NCBI RefSeq assembly: GCF_900113675.1
Contig: NZ_FOQE01000001.1
Location: 78,407 to 142,406, forward strand
DNA: 64,000 nt
Direction of reading: 5' to 3'
DNA from: Pisciglobus halotolerans
Lineage (GTDB): Bacteria; Bacillota; Bacilli; Lactobacillales; Carnobacteriaceae
A model generated the notes under the pieces. The model was given only the letters and a program-made list of their open reading frames with translations, searched no databases and was not told where the DNA came from. Below, piece after piece: positions 36,625 through 44,984 of this stretch (position 1 is its first letter; each line of letters opens with the position of its first letter). The position numbers were made by a program, and so were the translations under genes.

Positions 36625-38130
36625 TTACTCTTGGTCATCCAACAACAATTCTTCCACAGCGATCTTGGCTGACAGCAAAACGATCGGGACTCCAGCACCT
36701 GGATGTGTACTGCTTCCAGTAAAATATAGATTTTCACAATGGGTAGCTTTACTTTGCGGACGAAAATGATTGCTTTGCAGCAAATTAGGCTGCAGACCGA
36801 AACAAGCACCATTATATGCATTGAATTTTGATTTAAAATCTTCTGGTGTCATATAAGATTCCGAGACGATTTCTTGTTCAACATTTTCAAAACCTGAGAT
36901 TTGGCTCAATGTATTCAATACTTTTTGGCGATAATCTTGAATCGTTTCATCTGTCCACTGGTATTGAGCTGTAGATAATTCAGATACAGGAATCAAAACG
37001 TAAAGTCCATCTTTTCCAGCCGGTGCTAATGTAGGATCAAGCTTAGAAGCCATATAAACATAAAAAGAAGGGTCCGTCATTTTTCTGCCATCGAAAATCT
37101 GATCAATATTTTCATCTAAATCTTCTGAAAAAACAAAATGGTGAATAGGAGAAATTTCGTCATACTGACGGTCCATCCCCCAGTAAAAGATCAAGCAAGA
37201 ACAGGAGTACTTCATTCGATCGATCTTTTTATCCGTATACTTTCCTTTTGCTTTTGTATCCTTAACCAGGTGCTTCATTGCATATGGAAAATCGGCGTTA
37301 CACATGACAAAATCAGAAAAAACGGTGCGATCTGCCAGTTTTAATCCGACAGCTTTTTGGTTTTCGATCAAAATCTCTTCCACTGGCGTTTGGTAATGGA
37401 TCTTCCCGCCTAATTCAATCAATAACTTTTCCATCGCTTCAGCCATTGTATGCATGCCGCCTTTGATAAACCATACACCGTACAGCAACTCGATCATTGG
37501 AATAATGGTGTATAAAGATGGCCCATTTTTAGGAGAAACACCGATATATAAAGTTTGAAAACTCAGCATTTGTTGAAGACGTTCATCTTCGATATACTTG
37601 CCGATCGAATGACTGGCACTGTCAAACGTTTTCAATTTCAGCGCTTGACGGATAACAGAAGGTTGATAAAAATCCCTTTGTCTGCGGAACGGACGTTGCA
37701 AAAAATGATCACGAGCAACAATAAAGCGTTCATAAATGTCTTGTAAGTATTGCAGAAAACCTTGCGCGTCTTTGTCGTTGATGGCTTCCATCGTGCTGAT
37801 CAATTTTACCAAATCAGAAGAAGCTTCTATGGTTTCCTTTCCTTTATTGAAATGAGAGACATACATAGGGTCTAATCTTTCCATTGGAATGTAATCATCC
37901 GGATTTTTACCCGCCAGCTCAAATGGTTCACGGTATAACTCCGGCATCATAACTAGACTGGGCCCTAGATCAAACCGGTAACCATCTTTTTCCACGACAT
38001 TCATTTTACCGCCTGGCAAGTCCTCTTTTTCAAAAAGTTCAACTGTATAACCGGCATGTTGCAGACGGATAGCGCTAGCTAGCCCAGCAACGCCGGCTCC
38101 GATCACGCTAACCGTTTTTTGTTTTTCCAT
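36625..38130 (-). CDS. crtN: Dehydrosqualene desaturase CrtN
   Basis: A 501-residue FAD-dependent desaturase that turns 4,4'-diapophytoene into yellow 4,4'-diaponeurosporene. It has VSVIGAGVAGLASAIRLQHAG at the N-terminus, YRFDLGPSLVMMPELY, and GSSTHPGAGVPIVLLSAK near the C-terminus. The start at 38130 (MEKQKTV) follows AAGGAG at rather long spacing (about 11); a GTG 30 bases upstream has no ribosome binding site. It follows the OhrR-like gene by 40 bases. Confidence 0.95.
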   Translation of the reverse strand: MEKQKTVSVIGAGVAGLASAIRLQHAGYTVELFEKEDLPGGKMNVVEKDGYRFDLGPSLVMMPELYREPFELAGKNPDDYIPMERLDPMYVSHFNKGKETIEASSDLVKLISTMEAINDKDAQGFLQYLQDIYERFIVARDHFLQRPFRRQRDFYQPSVIRQALKLKTFDSASHSIGKYIEDERLQQMLSFQTLYIGVSPKNGPSLYTIIPMIELLYGVWFIKGGMHTMAEAMEKLLIELGGKIHYQTPVEEILIENQKAVGLKLADRTVFSDFVMCNADFPYAMKHLVKDTKAKGKYTDKKIDRMKYSCSCLIFYWGMDRQYDEISPIHHFVFSEDLDENIDQIFDGRKMTDPSFYVYMASKLDPTLAPAGKDGLYVLIPVSELSTAQYQWTDETIQDYRQKVLNTLSQISGFENVEQEIVSESYMTPEDFKSKFNAYNGACFGLQPNLLQSNHFRPQSKATHCENLYFTGSSTHPGAGVPIVLLSAKIAVEELLLDDQE

Positions 38131-38170
38131 GTTTGTCTTTTCTCCTTCTTTAGCACACACAATATTCAGA

Positions 38171-38620
38171 TTAATTTTTTTCTATGCGATCAAATTCTTC
38201 ATTCAATCGCTTTAAGTTTTGTAAAAATAGCTGTCCATCTATACCGGTCGTATTGCAACTCTTGATTTCTTGCAAAATGCTGAGAGAAATCGCTCTTTTT
38301 TGTTCATGCGCTTTCTCTGTCAGACATACAAGTGTTGCTCGTTTATCTTTAGGAGAAGGTACTTTCTTGATCCATTTTTGCGCTGTCAGTCGATTCAACA
38401 TCGGGTTCAATGTACCGATCGAGATAGCTAAGCGATCACTGATCCGCTTAATATAAACGTTATCTTCTTCCCAAAGTGCCAATAAGACCAAATATTGTGG
38501 AAACGTTAATTGAAAAGGTACCAGTGCTCTTTTGTAAAGCTTAGAAAAACCATTCGCTGCTTTATAGACTTCAAAACACAATTGATCGTCCAATGAACGG
38601 TTAAAAAGATCTTCTTCCAC
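38171..38620 (-). CDS. OhrR-like one-cysteine MarR regulator of the carotenoid operon
   Basis: A 149-residue MarR-family regulator. The N-terminal SLDDQLCFEVYKA places Cys at residue 15, exactly where the peroxide-sensing Cys of Bacillus OhrR lies; Tyr29 is kept, while position 40 is Phe instead of Tyr. The winged helix shows ISDRLAISIGTLNPMLNRL and KDKRATLVCLTEK. No other Cys is near enough for a certain disulfide (Cys93- and Cys120-region residues exist). It is inside the operon, before crtN, so a link between oxidants and pigment is likely but not shown. Confidence 0.87.
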   Translation of the reverse strand: MEEDLFNRSLDDQLCFEVYKAANGFSKLYKRALVPFQLTFPQYLVLLALWEEDNVYIKRISDRLAISIGTLNPMLNRLTAQKWIKKVPSPKDKRATLVCLTEKAHEQKRAISLSILQEIKSCNTTGIDGQLFLQNLKRLNEEFDRIEKN

Positions 38621-38642
38621 TGCCGTTTACCCCTCTTTATGC

Positions 38643-39332
38643 TTATTCTTTTTCTGTATCCATTTCTTTTAATGATAAGACCCCATCTTGCATGAGGTAG
38701 ACTTTATCACATTGCTGAATCAAACGTTCATCATGCGTGACCATAATCGTCGCCTTCTGTTTATTTTTGGTTTCTCTAGCCAAAATGTCGACGACTTCAA
38801 AAGCTTTTTCTGAATCCAAACTTGCGGTCGGTTCATCCGCTAATATAACGGAAGGTTCATGGTACAAAGCACGGGCGATTGCCACCCGTTGACGTTCTCC
38901 GCCTGATAAGTCGCTTGGATATTTGTCTTTTAACTTTAAAACACCCAAATCATCTAATAAATGTTCTGCTTTTTCTTGATCCATCTTTACCTTTTTGACT
39001 TTGTTCACCAATTGCAGCTGATCTGAAACGGTTAAAAATGGAACCAGGTTGGAAGCTTGCAAAATAAAACCAATTTCTTTGAAACGCAATGCAGCCCGCT
39101 TCTTTTCTTCTTCTTCGCTAAAAGGTGCATCCTTGATCTGTACTTTTCCTTCGCTTGGCGTCTGCAATCCGCCAATGATTGTCAATAACGTACTTTTGCC
39201 TGATCCACTAGGTCCAATAATGGCTACAAATTCTCCTGCTTCTACTGAAAAATTCGTCTCTTTTAGTGCTTCCACTTTAGTGTGCCCTTCGCCAAAGTGT
39301 TTGCGCACACCTTTACATTCAATCAATTTCAT
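38643..39332 (-). CDS. ABC transporter ATPase, HrtA-like, heading the carotenoid operon
   Basis: A 229-residue ABC ATPase of the MacB/HrtA type. It has Walker A GPSGSGKST, Q-loop ILQASNLVP, signature LSGGERQRVAIARAL, Walker B VILADEPTASLD, and His in VTHDER. It is 22 bases upstream of the OhrR-like gene and 17 bases downstream of the permease gene. It is a close paralogue of the ATPase at 46109 (shared FVAIIGPSGSGKST and RLKQIGFILQ-type stretches). It could export haem or, given its operon, a carotenoid-related lipid or toxic oxidant. Confidence 0.9.
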   Translation of the reverse strand: MKLIECKGVRKHFGEGHTKVEALKETNFSVEAGEFVAIIGPSGSGKSTLLTIIGGLQTPSEGKVQIKDAPFSEEEEKKRAALRFKEIGFILQASNLVPFLTVSDQLQLVNKVKKVKMDQEKAEHLLDDLGVLKLKDKYPSDLSGGERQRVAIARALYHEPSVILADEPTASLDSEKAFEVVDILARETKNKQKATIMVTHDERLIQQCDKVYLMQDGVLSLKEMDTEKE

Positions 39333-39349
39333 TTTTCTACCCCTCTTCT

Positions 39350-40438
39350 CTAACCAATGGCTTCTAACGGATCAATGTTAACCACTGTCCTTACTGAGAA
39401 CAACGCGCCTAAAACGGCTACTAAAACTAACAAACCAGTGATCCCAATCAAGAACAAGGGGTCTGTTTGGTAAGGAACTGCAGACGGCAAAGCGAAAGAA
39501 GTGCCGATCGTCAGCACCAACCCAATCCCAACACCGATCGCAGATAAAATAAAGGTTTGTGCGATCACGGATTTTGCAATATAACCTGAAGAGATTCCTT
39601 GTGCTTTCATTACTCCAAACATACTGGCTTTTTGCAGGGTCAAGACATAGATAAAAATACCGATCACTACCGCTGCGATGATCACTAAAAAGCCGATCAT
39701 CAGTCCAAATGTCAAGACTTGAGCGTTATAACTTGGAATTTTGTTGATATAGTCTTTTATGGCATAAGGCTTTAAATCATCATTATCGATGTTGATGTCA
39801 GATAAGTCACTAGCATCGTCTCTCACAACAACAGCACTGATGCGCCCATTCTCAGAGTCATCTGCCTTTTCAAAACGGATCTCTTGATACGATGCGATCG
39901 TAGTATATAAAACAGGAGCTGTATTAAATTGAGCGTTTTCCGTAAATCCAGTGATGGTCAGCTTTTTGTCGCTTCCAGCTAGCTCAATGACGTCTCCGAT
40001 CTCAACATCATCATCTTTTAAACTGCTGTCAGCTATAGCTTCGTCATCATTCGTAAACACCTCTCCTTCGATGACTTCAGGCATAATAAATTCATCTGGA
40101 TCGATCCCGAAAAAAGTGACATTGATTTTAGCCGCTTCTCCTGTCGTTCCTTCTTTGCGTACGACTCCGGCTGTTTGCCCCAACAACGCTGTTTCATCAG
40201 CCGAGACTTCCTCCGCCTCTTTCAATGTCATCATCGACATATTGATATTGCTGTTCGATTCATCTGTTAACACCACAGCGTCTGCATCCCATTTGTCGAC
40301 ACTTGTACGATTAGCTTGTGCCAATCCATAAGCTAGTCCTGTTAAAAAATAGACTAAGTAAGAGACCAAAACCATGACACCAATGATCAAGGCAAATCTC
40401 GTTTTCTCATATTTGATTTCTTTCCATGCTAAAAACAT
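39350..40438 (-). CDS. FtsX-like ABC permease, HrtB-like, first gene of the carotenoid operon
   Basis: A 362-residue permease: one N-terminal helix (FALIIGVMVLVSYLVYFLTG), a large extracellular domain (about 45-245), and three C-terminal helices with the FtsX-like GVMKAQGISSGYIAKSVIAQ. It resembles HrtB haem exporters and the second permease at 44985. The start follows AAGGAG by 8 bases. About 60 bases upstream on the minus strand TTTACA and TATAGA lie 15 apart, a possible but poor promoter. No TetR gene is linked to this copy. Confidence 0.88.
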   Translation of the reverse strand: MFLAWKEIKYEKTRFALIIGVMVLVSYLVYFLTGLAYGLAQANRTSVDKWDADAVVLTDESNSNINMSMMTLKEAEEVSADETALLGQTAGVVRKEGTTGEAAKINVTFFGIDPDEFIMPEVIEGEVFTNDDEAIADSSLKDDDVEIGDVIELAGSDKKLTITGFTENAQFNTAPVLYTTIASYQEIRFEKADDSENGRISAVVVRDDASDLSDINIDNDDLKPYAIKDYINKIPSYNAQVLTFGLMIGFLVIIAAVVIGIFIYVLTLQKASMFGVMKAQGISSGYIAKSVIAQTFILSAIGVGIGLVLTIGTSFALPSAVPYQTDPLFLIGITGLLVLVAVLGALFSVRTVVNIDPLEAIG

Positions 40439-40718
40439 ACACCTAGCTCCTTCTATCTGCTATTTATTTTTATTTATGTAACCTGATTAATGGCTCTCAT
40501 TCTATATTAAATCGGGTACGATGTAAAAGAATACGATTGGTGGCTAGACGGCATACCAATCGCGTTTTTTAAACGAGCTGATATTGATTTGCAAACTGTT
40601 GTCTTTACTCTACTACAAAGAATAAACTTTTGCGCTCAAAGTCACTTTCTCGAGACTATTCTTATTCGCATCTGCCATCCAGCATGTATGATCCCTTCTC
40701 CTCTAGATAGGCTGGCAC

Positions 40719-40754
40719 AAAAAAAGATGTGCCTTTTATTTGCACATCTTTTTT
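40719..40754. terminator. Bidirectional terminator after uvsE
   Basis: AAAAAAGATGTGC and GCACATCTTTTTT form a 13-bp stem with a 9-base loop. It lies 10 bases after the uvsE stop codon on the minus strand. Apart from it, bases 40439-40763 hold only A/T-rich sequence with the probable carotenoid operon promoter. Confidence 0.9.
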
Positions 40755-40763
40755 CAGAATGAT

Positions 40764-42020
40764 TCAAATGTAAACATAGAGCGATTGCAGCAGATAAGGT
40801 TCATGGTATTTCATAGCGAATGTTAATAGTCGTTTTTTCACTGCCTGCTCAGAAGATTGGCCCTCTTGATATTTAGCCAGCAGTCGCTCAAAAGCTTTGG
40901 CTTCTTTTTCAGTGACCTGCTGTTTCAAATGTCCCCAAACATGCTGTGCCGCATTTATTGCCTGTCCAATTTGTACTTCTGTATCCAAGGCTGCTTCAAT
41001 CAAATGGTAAAATGCTTTTGCAGGATAAATTGTTTTATCTTTTAACAATGAACGAATGTGTTGATAACGTTCTGGACTATGCTCCAATACCAAGTATTTA
41101 TAACGCATCCATTCTTTTTCCAAATATTTTATAGCTGGAAAAGGTCTTGTCGCATTGATACATTTAACAGCAGAGAGATTTTTATCTTTGACTTCCAGCA
41201 TGATGTCAATGTCTTGGTCAGGCAAGGAGTCATAAAAATCTAAGAACGTGTCAAGGTAGATCGTAGAAGTATGTGCTCCCGCTCTTTTGTCTAGTGCTTG
41301 CTGCGAATAATGAATCTTTTGCTTGCCGTCGCCTGCTTTCCACGTTTGATTTGCTTTTGCGATCCATTCTGCATCACTTCCCTCGTCTGGCCCTGGATTG
41401 ACAGCATGGTGTAAATTATCATAGATAACTGGTATCCCGATCTTCTCAGCTATCTCCAGCACATCCTGGATAGTATACAAACGGTCATCATTTTCAATAA
41501 TCAATCGTCGTTGAATGGCTTGATCCAACTTTTGAAAGTTCTCCACGAAACGTTGACTTGCAGCCGGTTTATCCTCATATACTCCGCCTATATGCAGCAC
41601 GATTTTATGTTCATCATTCACGCCCAAACACTCCATCACTTTATTGTGATAACGCAAATCTTCAACCGCTTTTGCAACAGTTTCTTCATTTGGCGAATTT
41701 AAAACGGTATATTGCCCTGGATGAAAGGAAACGCGCATATTACTTTCAGTGATTTTTCGACCAATACGTCCAAACTCTTCCCGAAACGTTTCCTGCCACG
41801 GCAGCTGGTTAACAGGGCTAGAACCAAATGGAATCAAATCTGAACTGATCCGGAACAAATGAATATCATTTTCAATATTGTAATCGATCATTTTTTCCAA
41901 TGACATCAAATTGTGCCGCGTAATGTCATTCAATTTTTCTGCCGTAGCATTTTTCTTCGTCACACGACGCATATCTGTTTCCGGTACCCCAACCGTTAAA
42001 CAAGCATATCCAATACTCAT
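40764..42020 (-). CDS. uvsE: UV damage endonuclease UvsE
   Basis: UvsE nicks DNA 5' of UV photoproducts in an alternative excision pathway. The 418-residue TIM-barrel protein shows the family's SIGYACLTVGVPETDMR start, RISSDLIPFGSSPVN, SFHPGQYTVLNSPNE, LIIENDD and VIYDNLHHAVNPG, with the metal-binding Glu, His and Asp residues. It has an extra C-terminal 100 residues as in many Firmicutes. The ATG at 42020 follows AAGGATAAGG. Its nearness to the pigment operon fits a sunlight-stress theme. Bases 42021-42340 contain no recognised gene. Confidence 0.93.
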   Translation of the reverse strand: MSIGYACLTVGVPETDMRRVTKKNATAEKLNDITRHNLMSLEKMIDYNIENDIHLFRISSDLIPFGSSPVNQLPWQETFREEFGRIGRKITESNMRVSFHPGQYTVLNSPNEETVAKAVEDLRYHNKVMECLGVNDEHKIVLHIGGVYEDKPAASQRFVENFQKLDQAIQRRLIIENDDRLYTIQDVLEIAEKIGIPVIYDNLHHAVNPGPDEGSDAEWIAKANQTWKAGDGKQKIHYSQQALDKRAGAHTSTIYLDTFLDFYDSLPDQDIDIMLEVKDKNLSAVKCINATRPFPAIKYLEKEWMRYKYLVLEHSPERYQHIRSLLKDKTIYPAKAFYHLIEAALDTEVQIGQAINAAQHVWGHLKQQVTEKEAKAFERLLAKYQEGQSSEQAVKKRLLTFAMKYHEPYLLQSLYVYI

Positions 42021-42340
42021 TTTCCTTATCCTTTCTCGCAACTAGCCTTAATGATTTGTCTCCCATTCTCTCACACCTTTGCTCGCTGCGTACAGAAAGA
42101 GAACTCGCAGCAGCCGAGAACTTTGGAAATTGATACTATCGGGGAACTTGGTACTATCGAGAATTTTAGACTAGCGGGGAATTGGTACAGTCAACACTGC
42201 CCTGCAGCTTTTGAAGCCATAACAAACAAGAAAAGGCAACTCTCGCTTTTCTAAATGTTTGATCTAATTAAAACTACCAAGAAAGGAATGCACCAGTGAG
42301 CATGCTTCCTAATACTTCAATAAAGCACATAATAAGTCCA

Positions 42341-42690
42341 ACTTGTTCACAGACAAGCATCCTGTGAACAAGTGGACTCGTTTGCTATCTGAACTTGTTC
42401 ACAGACAAGGATCCTATGAACAAGTGGACTCGTTTGCTGTCCGAACTTGTTCACAGACAAGCATCCTATGAACAAGTGGACTCTTTTTCTATCTGAACTT
42501 GTTCACAGACAAGCACCCTGTGAACAAGTTGACTCTTTTTCCAGCTGAACTTGTTCATAGACAGGCAACCTATGAACAAGTGGACTCTTTTGCTATCCGA
42601 ACTTGTTCACAGACAAGCACCCTGTGAACAAGTTGACTCTTTTTCCAGCTGAACTTGTTCATAGACAAATGCCTTGTGATCAAGTTAGTA
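42341..42690. repeat. Tandem array of a 52-bp palindromic repeat, family B, array 1 (7 units)
   Basis: Copies start at 42341, 42393, 42445, 42497, 42549, 42601 and 42653, all exactly 52 bases apart. Each holds ACTTGTTCACAG and CTGTGAACAAGT-type arms around a loop of about 9-15 bases containing ACAAGCA. Left CACAG goes with right CTGTG and left CATAG with right CTATG in several units, a compensatory change. The last unit is degenerate. The array lies upstream of the NERD gene, between divergent genes. Confidence 0.94.
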
Positions 42691-42767
42691 CTAAATTGTC
42701 CAAATTTTTTTACAAAAAAAACAATATTTGCGTATTTTAACAGTGATAAATAAAAAGGAGGAATTTT

Positions 42768-43673
42768 ATGATTTTAAAACAGCGTACGGAGCCCATTACG
42801 TATAAAATCTACGAGTCGCTGGATCATCGAATGGAGCTATCTCTAAAGGAGAAAAAGAAATACGAAAACCAACTGATTGGTTATGATGGAGAGCAGCAGT
42901 TTGATTCTTTTATGTCCCCTTATCAGGAGCCTCTTCTAGTTTTGAATGGACTAAACTTTAGTATCGAAGGTATGGATTTTCAAATTGATTCTCTTGTTAT
43001 TGCGAATGGTGAGCTATATTTGTATGAAGTTAAAAACCATTCTGGTCATTACTACTACAGAGATAACGCTATTTATAATAAAGGAGGCTACCGCGTGCGC
43101 AATCCTCTTGGTCAAGCTGATCGAAGTGCAGAATTGCTATATAACTATTTGCTGAATCGAGGATATCATTTAAAAGTGCATCTGTTTGTGGTATTTATCC
43201 ATCCAGACTTTATATTTAATGATCTTCCGCCTCATACGTCGTATTTGTTTCCAAATCAATTAGCTGCTCATTTCCACAATTTGTCAAATCAATCAAGAGG
43301 CTCTAACCAAAGGGACATGCAGCTTGCTCAAGAAATTCTGCAATTGCACGATGAATACTATCGTCCGAAAAATCTCCCAGTCTATCCATTTGATCAATTG
43401 GAAAAAGGCATCTTCTGTCCACAGTGTTTTTCAAAAGCACACACAGATTCAAGACAAAACCGTTGTTGTCCTACATGCGGGTATATTGAATCTATTAAGA
43501 GCGCAATTAAGCGAAACATTGAAGAATACCGCTTTCTTTTTCCGAATAGTCCTTTAACAACCAACGTGATTTATGAATGGTGTGGTCAAATATATTCGCG
43601 AAGACGTATTTATCTCGTTCTGAAAGAAAACTTTCAAAGCCATTTAAAAGGACCTTGTAGATATTATACTTGA
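42768..43673 (+). CDS. NERD-domain nuclease-like protein with zinc ribbon
   Basis: A 301-residue protein. The nuclease-related domain (residues about 35-150) has the PD-(D/E)xK-type core intact: GYDGEQQFDSF with Glu42, FQIDSLVI with Asp74, and YEVKN with Glu87 and Lys89. A zinc ribbon follows with Cys217, Cys220, Cys234 and Cys237 (FCPQC and CCPTCGY). The basic C-terminal tail (IYEWCGQIYSRRRIYLVL) may be a small DNA-binding helical motif. Ribosome binding site AAGGAGG. It is flanked on both sides by arrays of the same 52-bp palindrome. No partner gene adjoins it. Function is unknown; nucleic acid cleavage or binding is likely. Confidence 0.85.
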   Translation: MILKQRTEPITYKIYESLDHRMELSLKEKKKYENQLIGYDGEQQFDSFMSPYQEPLLVLNGLNFSIEGMDFQIDSLVIANGELYLYEVKNHSGHYYYRDNAIYNKGGYRVRNPLGQADRSAELLYNYLLNRGYHLKVHLFVVFIHPDFIFNDLPPHTSYLFPNQLAAHFHNLSNQSRGSNQRDMQLAQEILQLHDEYYRPKNLPVYPFDQLEKGIFCPQCFSKAHTDSRQNRCCPTCGYIESIKSAIKRNIEEYRFLFPNSPLTTNVIYEWCGQIYSRRRIYLVLKENFQSHLKGPCRYYT

Positions 43674-43708
43674 GGTTTATCTTGATAAATGAGGCCCATT
43701 GGAAGTCA

Positions 43709-44207
43709 ACTTGTTCACAGACAAACTTCCTATGAACAAGTTGGCTCTTTTTTTTATTTGAACTTGATCACAGACAAGCGTCCTATGAACAAGTGAACTC
43801 TTTTTCTATCCGAACTTGATCACAGACAAGCGTCCTATGAACAAGTGAACTCTTTTTCTATCCGAACTTGATCACAGACAAGTCTCCTATGAACAAGTGA
43901 ACTCTTTTTCTATCCGAACTTGTTCACAGACAAACTTCCTATGAACAAGTGGACTCTTTTTCTATCTGAACTTGATCACAGACAAGTCCCCTGTGATCAA
44001 GTGAACTCTTTTTCTATCCGAACTTGTTCACAGACAAACCTCCTATGAACAAGTTGGCTCTTTTGCTATCTAAGCTTGATCACAGACAAGTCCCCTGTGA
44101 ACACAGTTGACTCCTTTTCTATTTGAACTTGATCACAGACGAATATCCTATGAACAAGTTGGCTCTTTTACTCTCTGTACTTGGTCATAGGCAATGATTT
44201 TACGACC
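43709..44207. repeat. Tandem array of the 52-bp palindromic repeat, family B, array 2 (about 9.5 units)
   Basis: Copies start at 43709, 43762, 43814, 43866, 43918, 43970, 44022, 44074 and 44127, spaced 52 (twice 53) bases, with a partial unit at 44179. Units are of two kinds, with arms CTTGTTCACAG or CTTGATCACAG. One unit (43970) has the matched pair CTTGATCACAG and CTGTGATCAAG. The array lies between the NERD gene and the TetR gene. It is the same family as the array on the other side of the NERD gene, in the same orientation. Confidence 0.94.
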
Positions 44208-44315
44208 TATTTTCAATGAATATCTCTTTCAAAGGGCTTGAGTTAAGCAAACAAGTTTTCTGATTTGCTTGAATATATTGTACAATGAACTAAAGACAAT
44301 CAAAGGAGCTTAATT

Positions 44316-44888
44316 ATGCCGCGAAAGAAAAAATTTACTGTTGAAGATCTTTATCATCAAACTCACTTACTGCTGATGAAAGTAGGTTATGATCAATTTA
44401 CTTTTAGTCTGCTGGCTGATGAGTTGTCCGTTTCCAGAGCAGCTATTTACAAATACTATTCTAATAAAGATGTTTTGATCAGTGATTATTTAACTTTTGA
44501 AATGAAAAAGTTGTTAGAAGAATTTGATCAAATGGAGTGGTCATCAGACAGAGAAGAACATTTCAACCAATTGTTTGAATTGATCTTCAATTACAGCGAT
44601 GTTCATCAACTTTCAAATGTTTTTACTCAAAAAATGAAGATGAAACATGAAAAAATCCAATTTAAGGAAAATATTTCAAAAGAACTGCATGAACGCTTTT
44701 TTGGCCACATTCAATCCTTTATTTTATCGTGCCAAGAAACAGGTTTTATCAAAAAAGAATTACCGGCTAATCTGTTGATCAATATGATTTTTCATAGTGT
44801 GATGATCAACACTTCATCCGATTTAACGCAAAAGGAACGAGCTGGTTATATTCGCGAAATTCTTGCGCATGGGATGTTCCAAAAATAA
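44316..44888 (+). CDS. TetR-family regulator of the HrtBA-like transporter
   Basis: A 190-residue TetR-type regulator with helix-turn-helix FTFSLLADELSVSRAAIYKYYSNKDVLI near residues 25-52 and an all-helical ligand domain. It lies 96 bases upstream of the permease start in the order regulator-hrtB-hrtA, as in haem-sensing hrtR/fhtR systems of Lactococcus and Enterococcus. A palindrome overlaps the downstream promoter. Ribosome binding site AAAGGAG. Haem as ligand is inferred from context only; the fold alone does not show it. Confidence 0.87.
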   Translation: MPRKKKFTVEDLYHQTHLLLMKVGYDQFTFSLLADELSVSRAAIYKYYSNKDVLISDYLTFEMKKLLEEFDQMEWSSDREEHFNQLFELIFNYSDVHQLSNVFTQKMKMKHEKIQFKENISKELHERFFGHIQSFILSCQETGFIKKELPANLLINMIFHSVMINTSSDLTQKERAGYIREILAHGMFQK

Positions 44889-44913
44889 AAGTGACACAAA
44901 AGAAACTTTTAAA

Positions 44914-44942
44914 GTGACACTAGTGTAAATTTAGTGTATAAT
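44914..44942 (+). promoter_or_regulatory. Promoter and HrtR/FhtR-like operator of hrtBA
   Basis: GTGACA (44914-44919), 17 bases, TATAAT (44937-44942). The 10-bp palindrome ACACTAGTGT (44917-44926) overlaps the -35 box and reads TGACACTAGTGT in context; a second GTGACAC lies at 44891-44897. The position suits repression by the TetR protein encoded just upstream. Confidence 0.78.
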
Positions 44943-44984
44943 CCTTTTTGTAAACAAATTCAGCAAGAAAAGAGAGGGATTAGA

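Noticed and set aside
31118..38130. Recent horizontal transfer of the carotenoid genes
   Set aside because: Codon use and ribosome binding sites look like the neighbours, and no mobile element or tRNA flanks them; transfer cannot be supported from this window.
42051..42254. A 67-codon frame upstream of uvsE on the plus strand
   Set aside because: No ribosome binding site or recognisable protein; it overlaps the expected promoter of uvsE.
42341..44207. CRISPR-like arrays
   Set aside because: Units are contiguous 52-bp copies with no unique spacers, and no cas genes are in the window.
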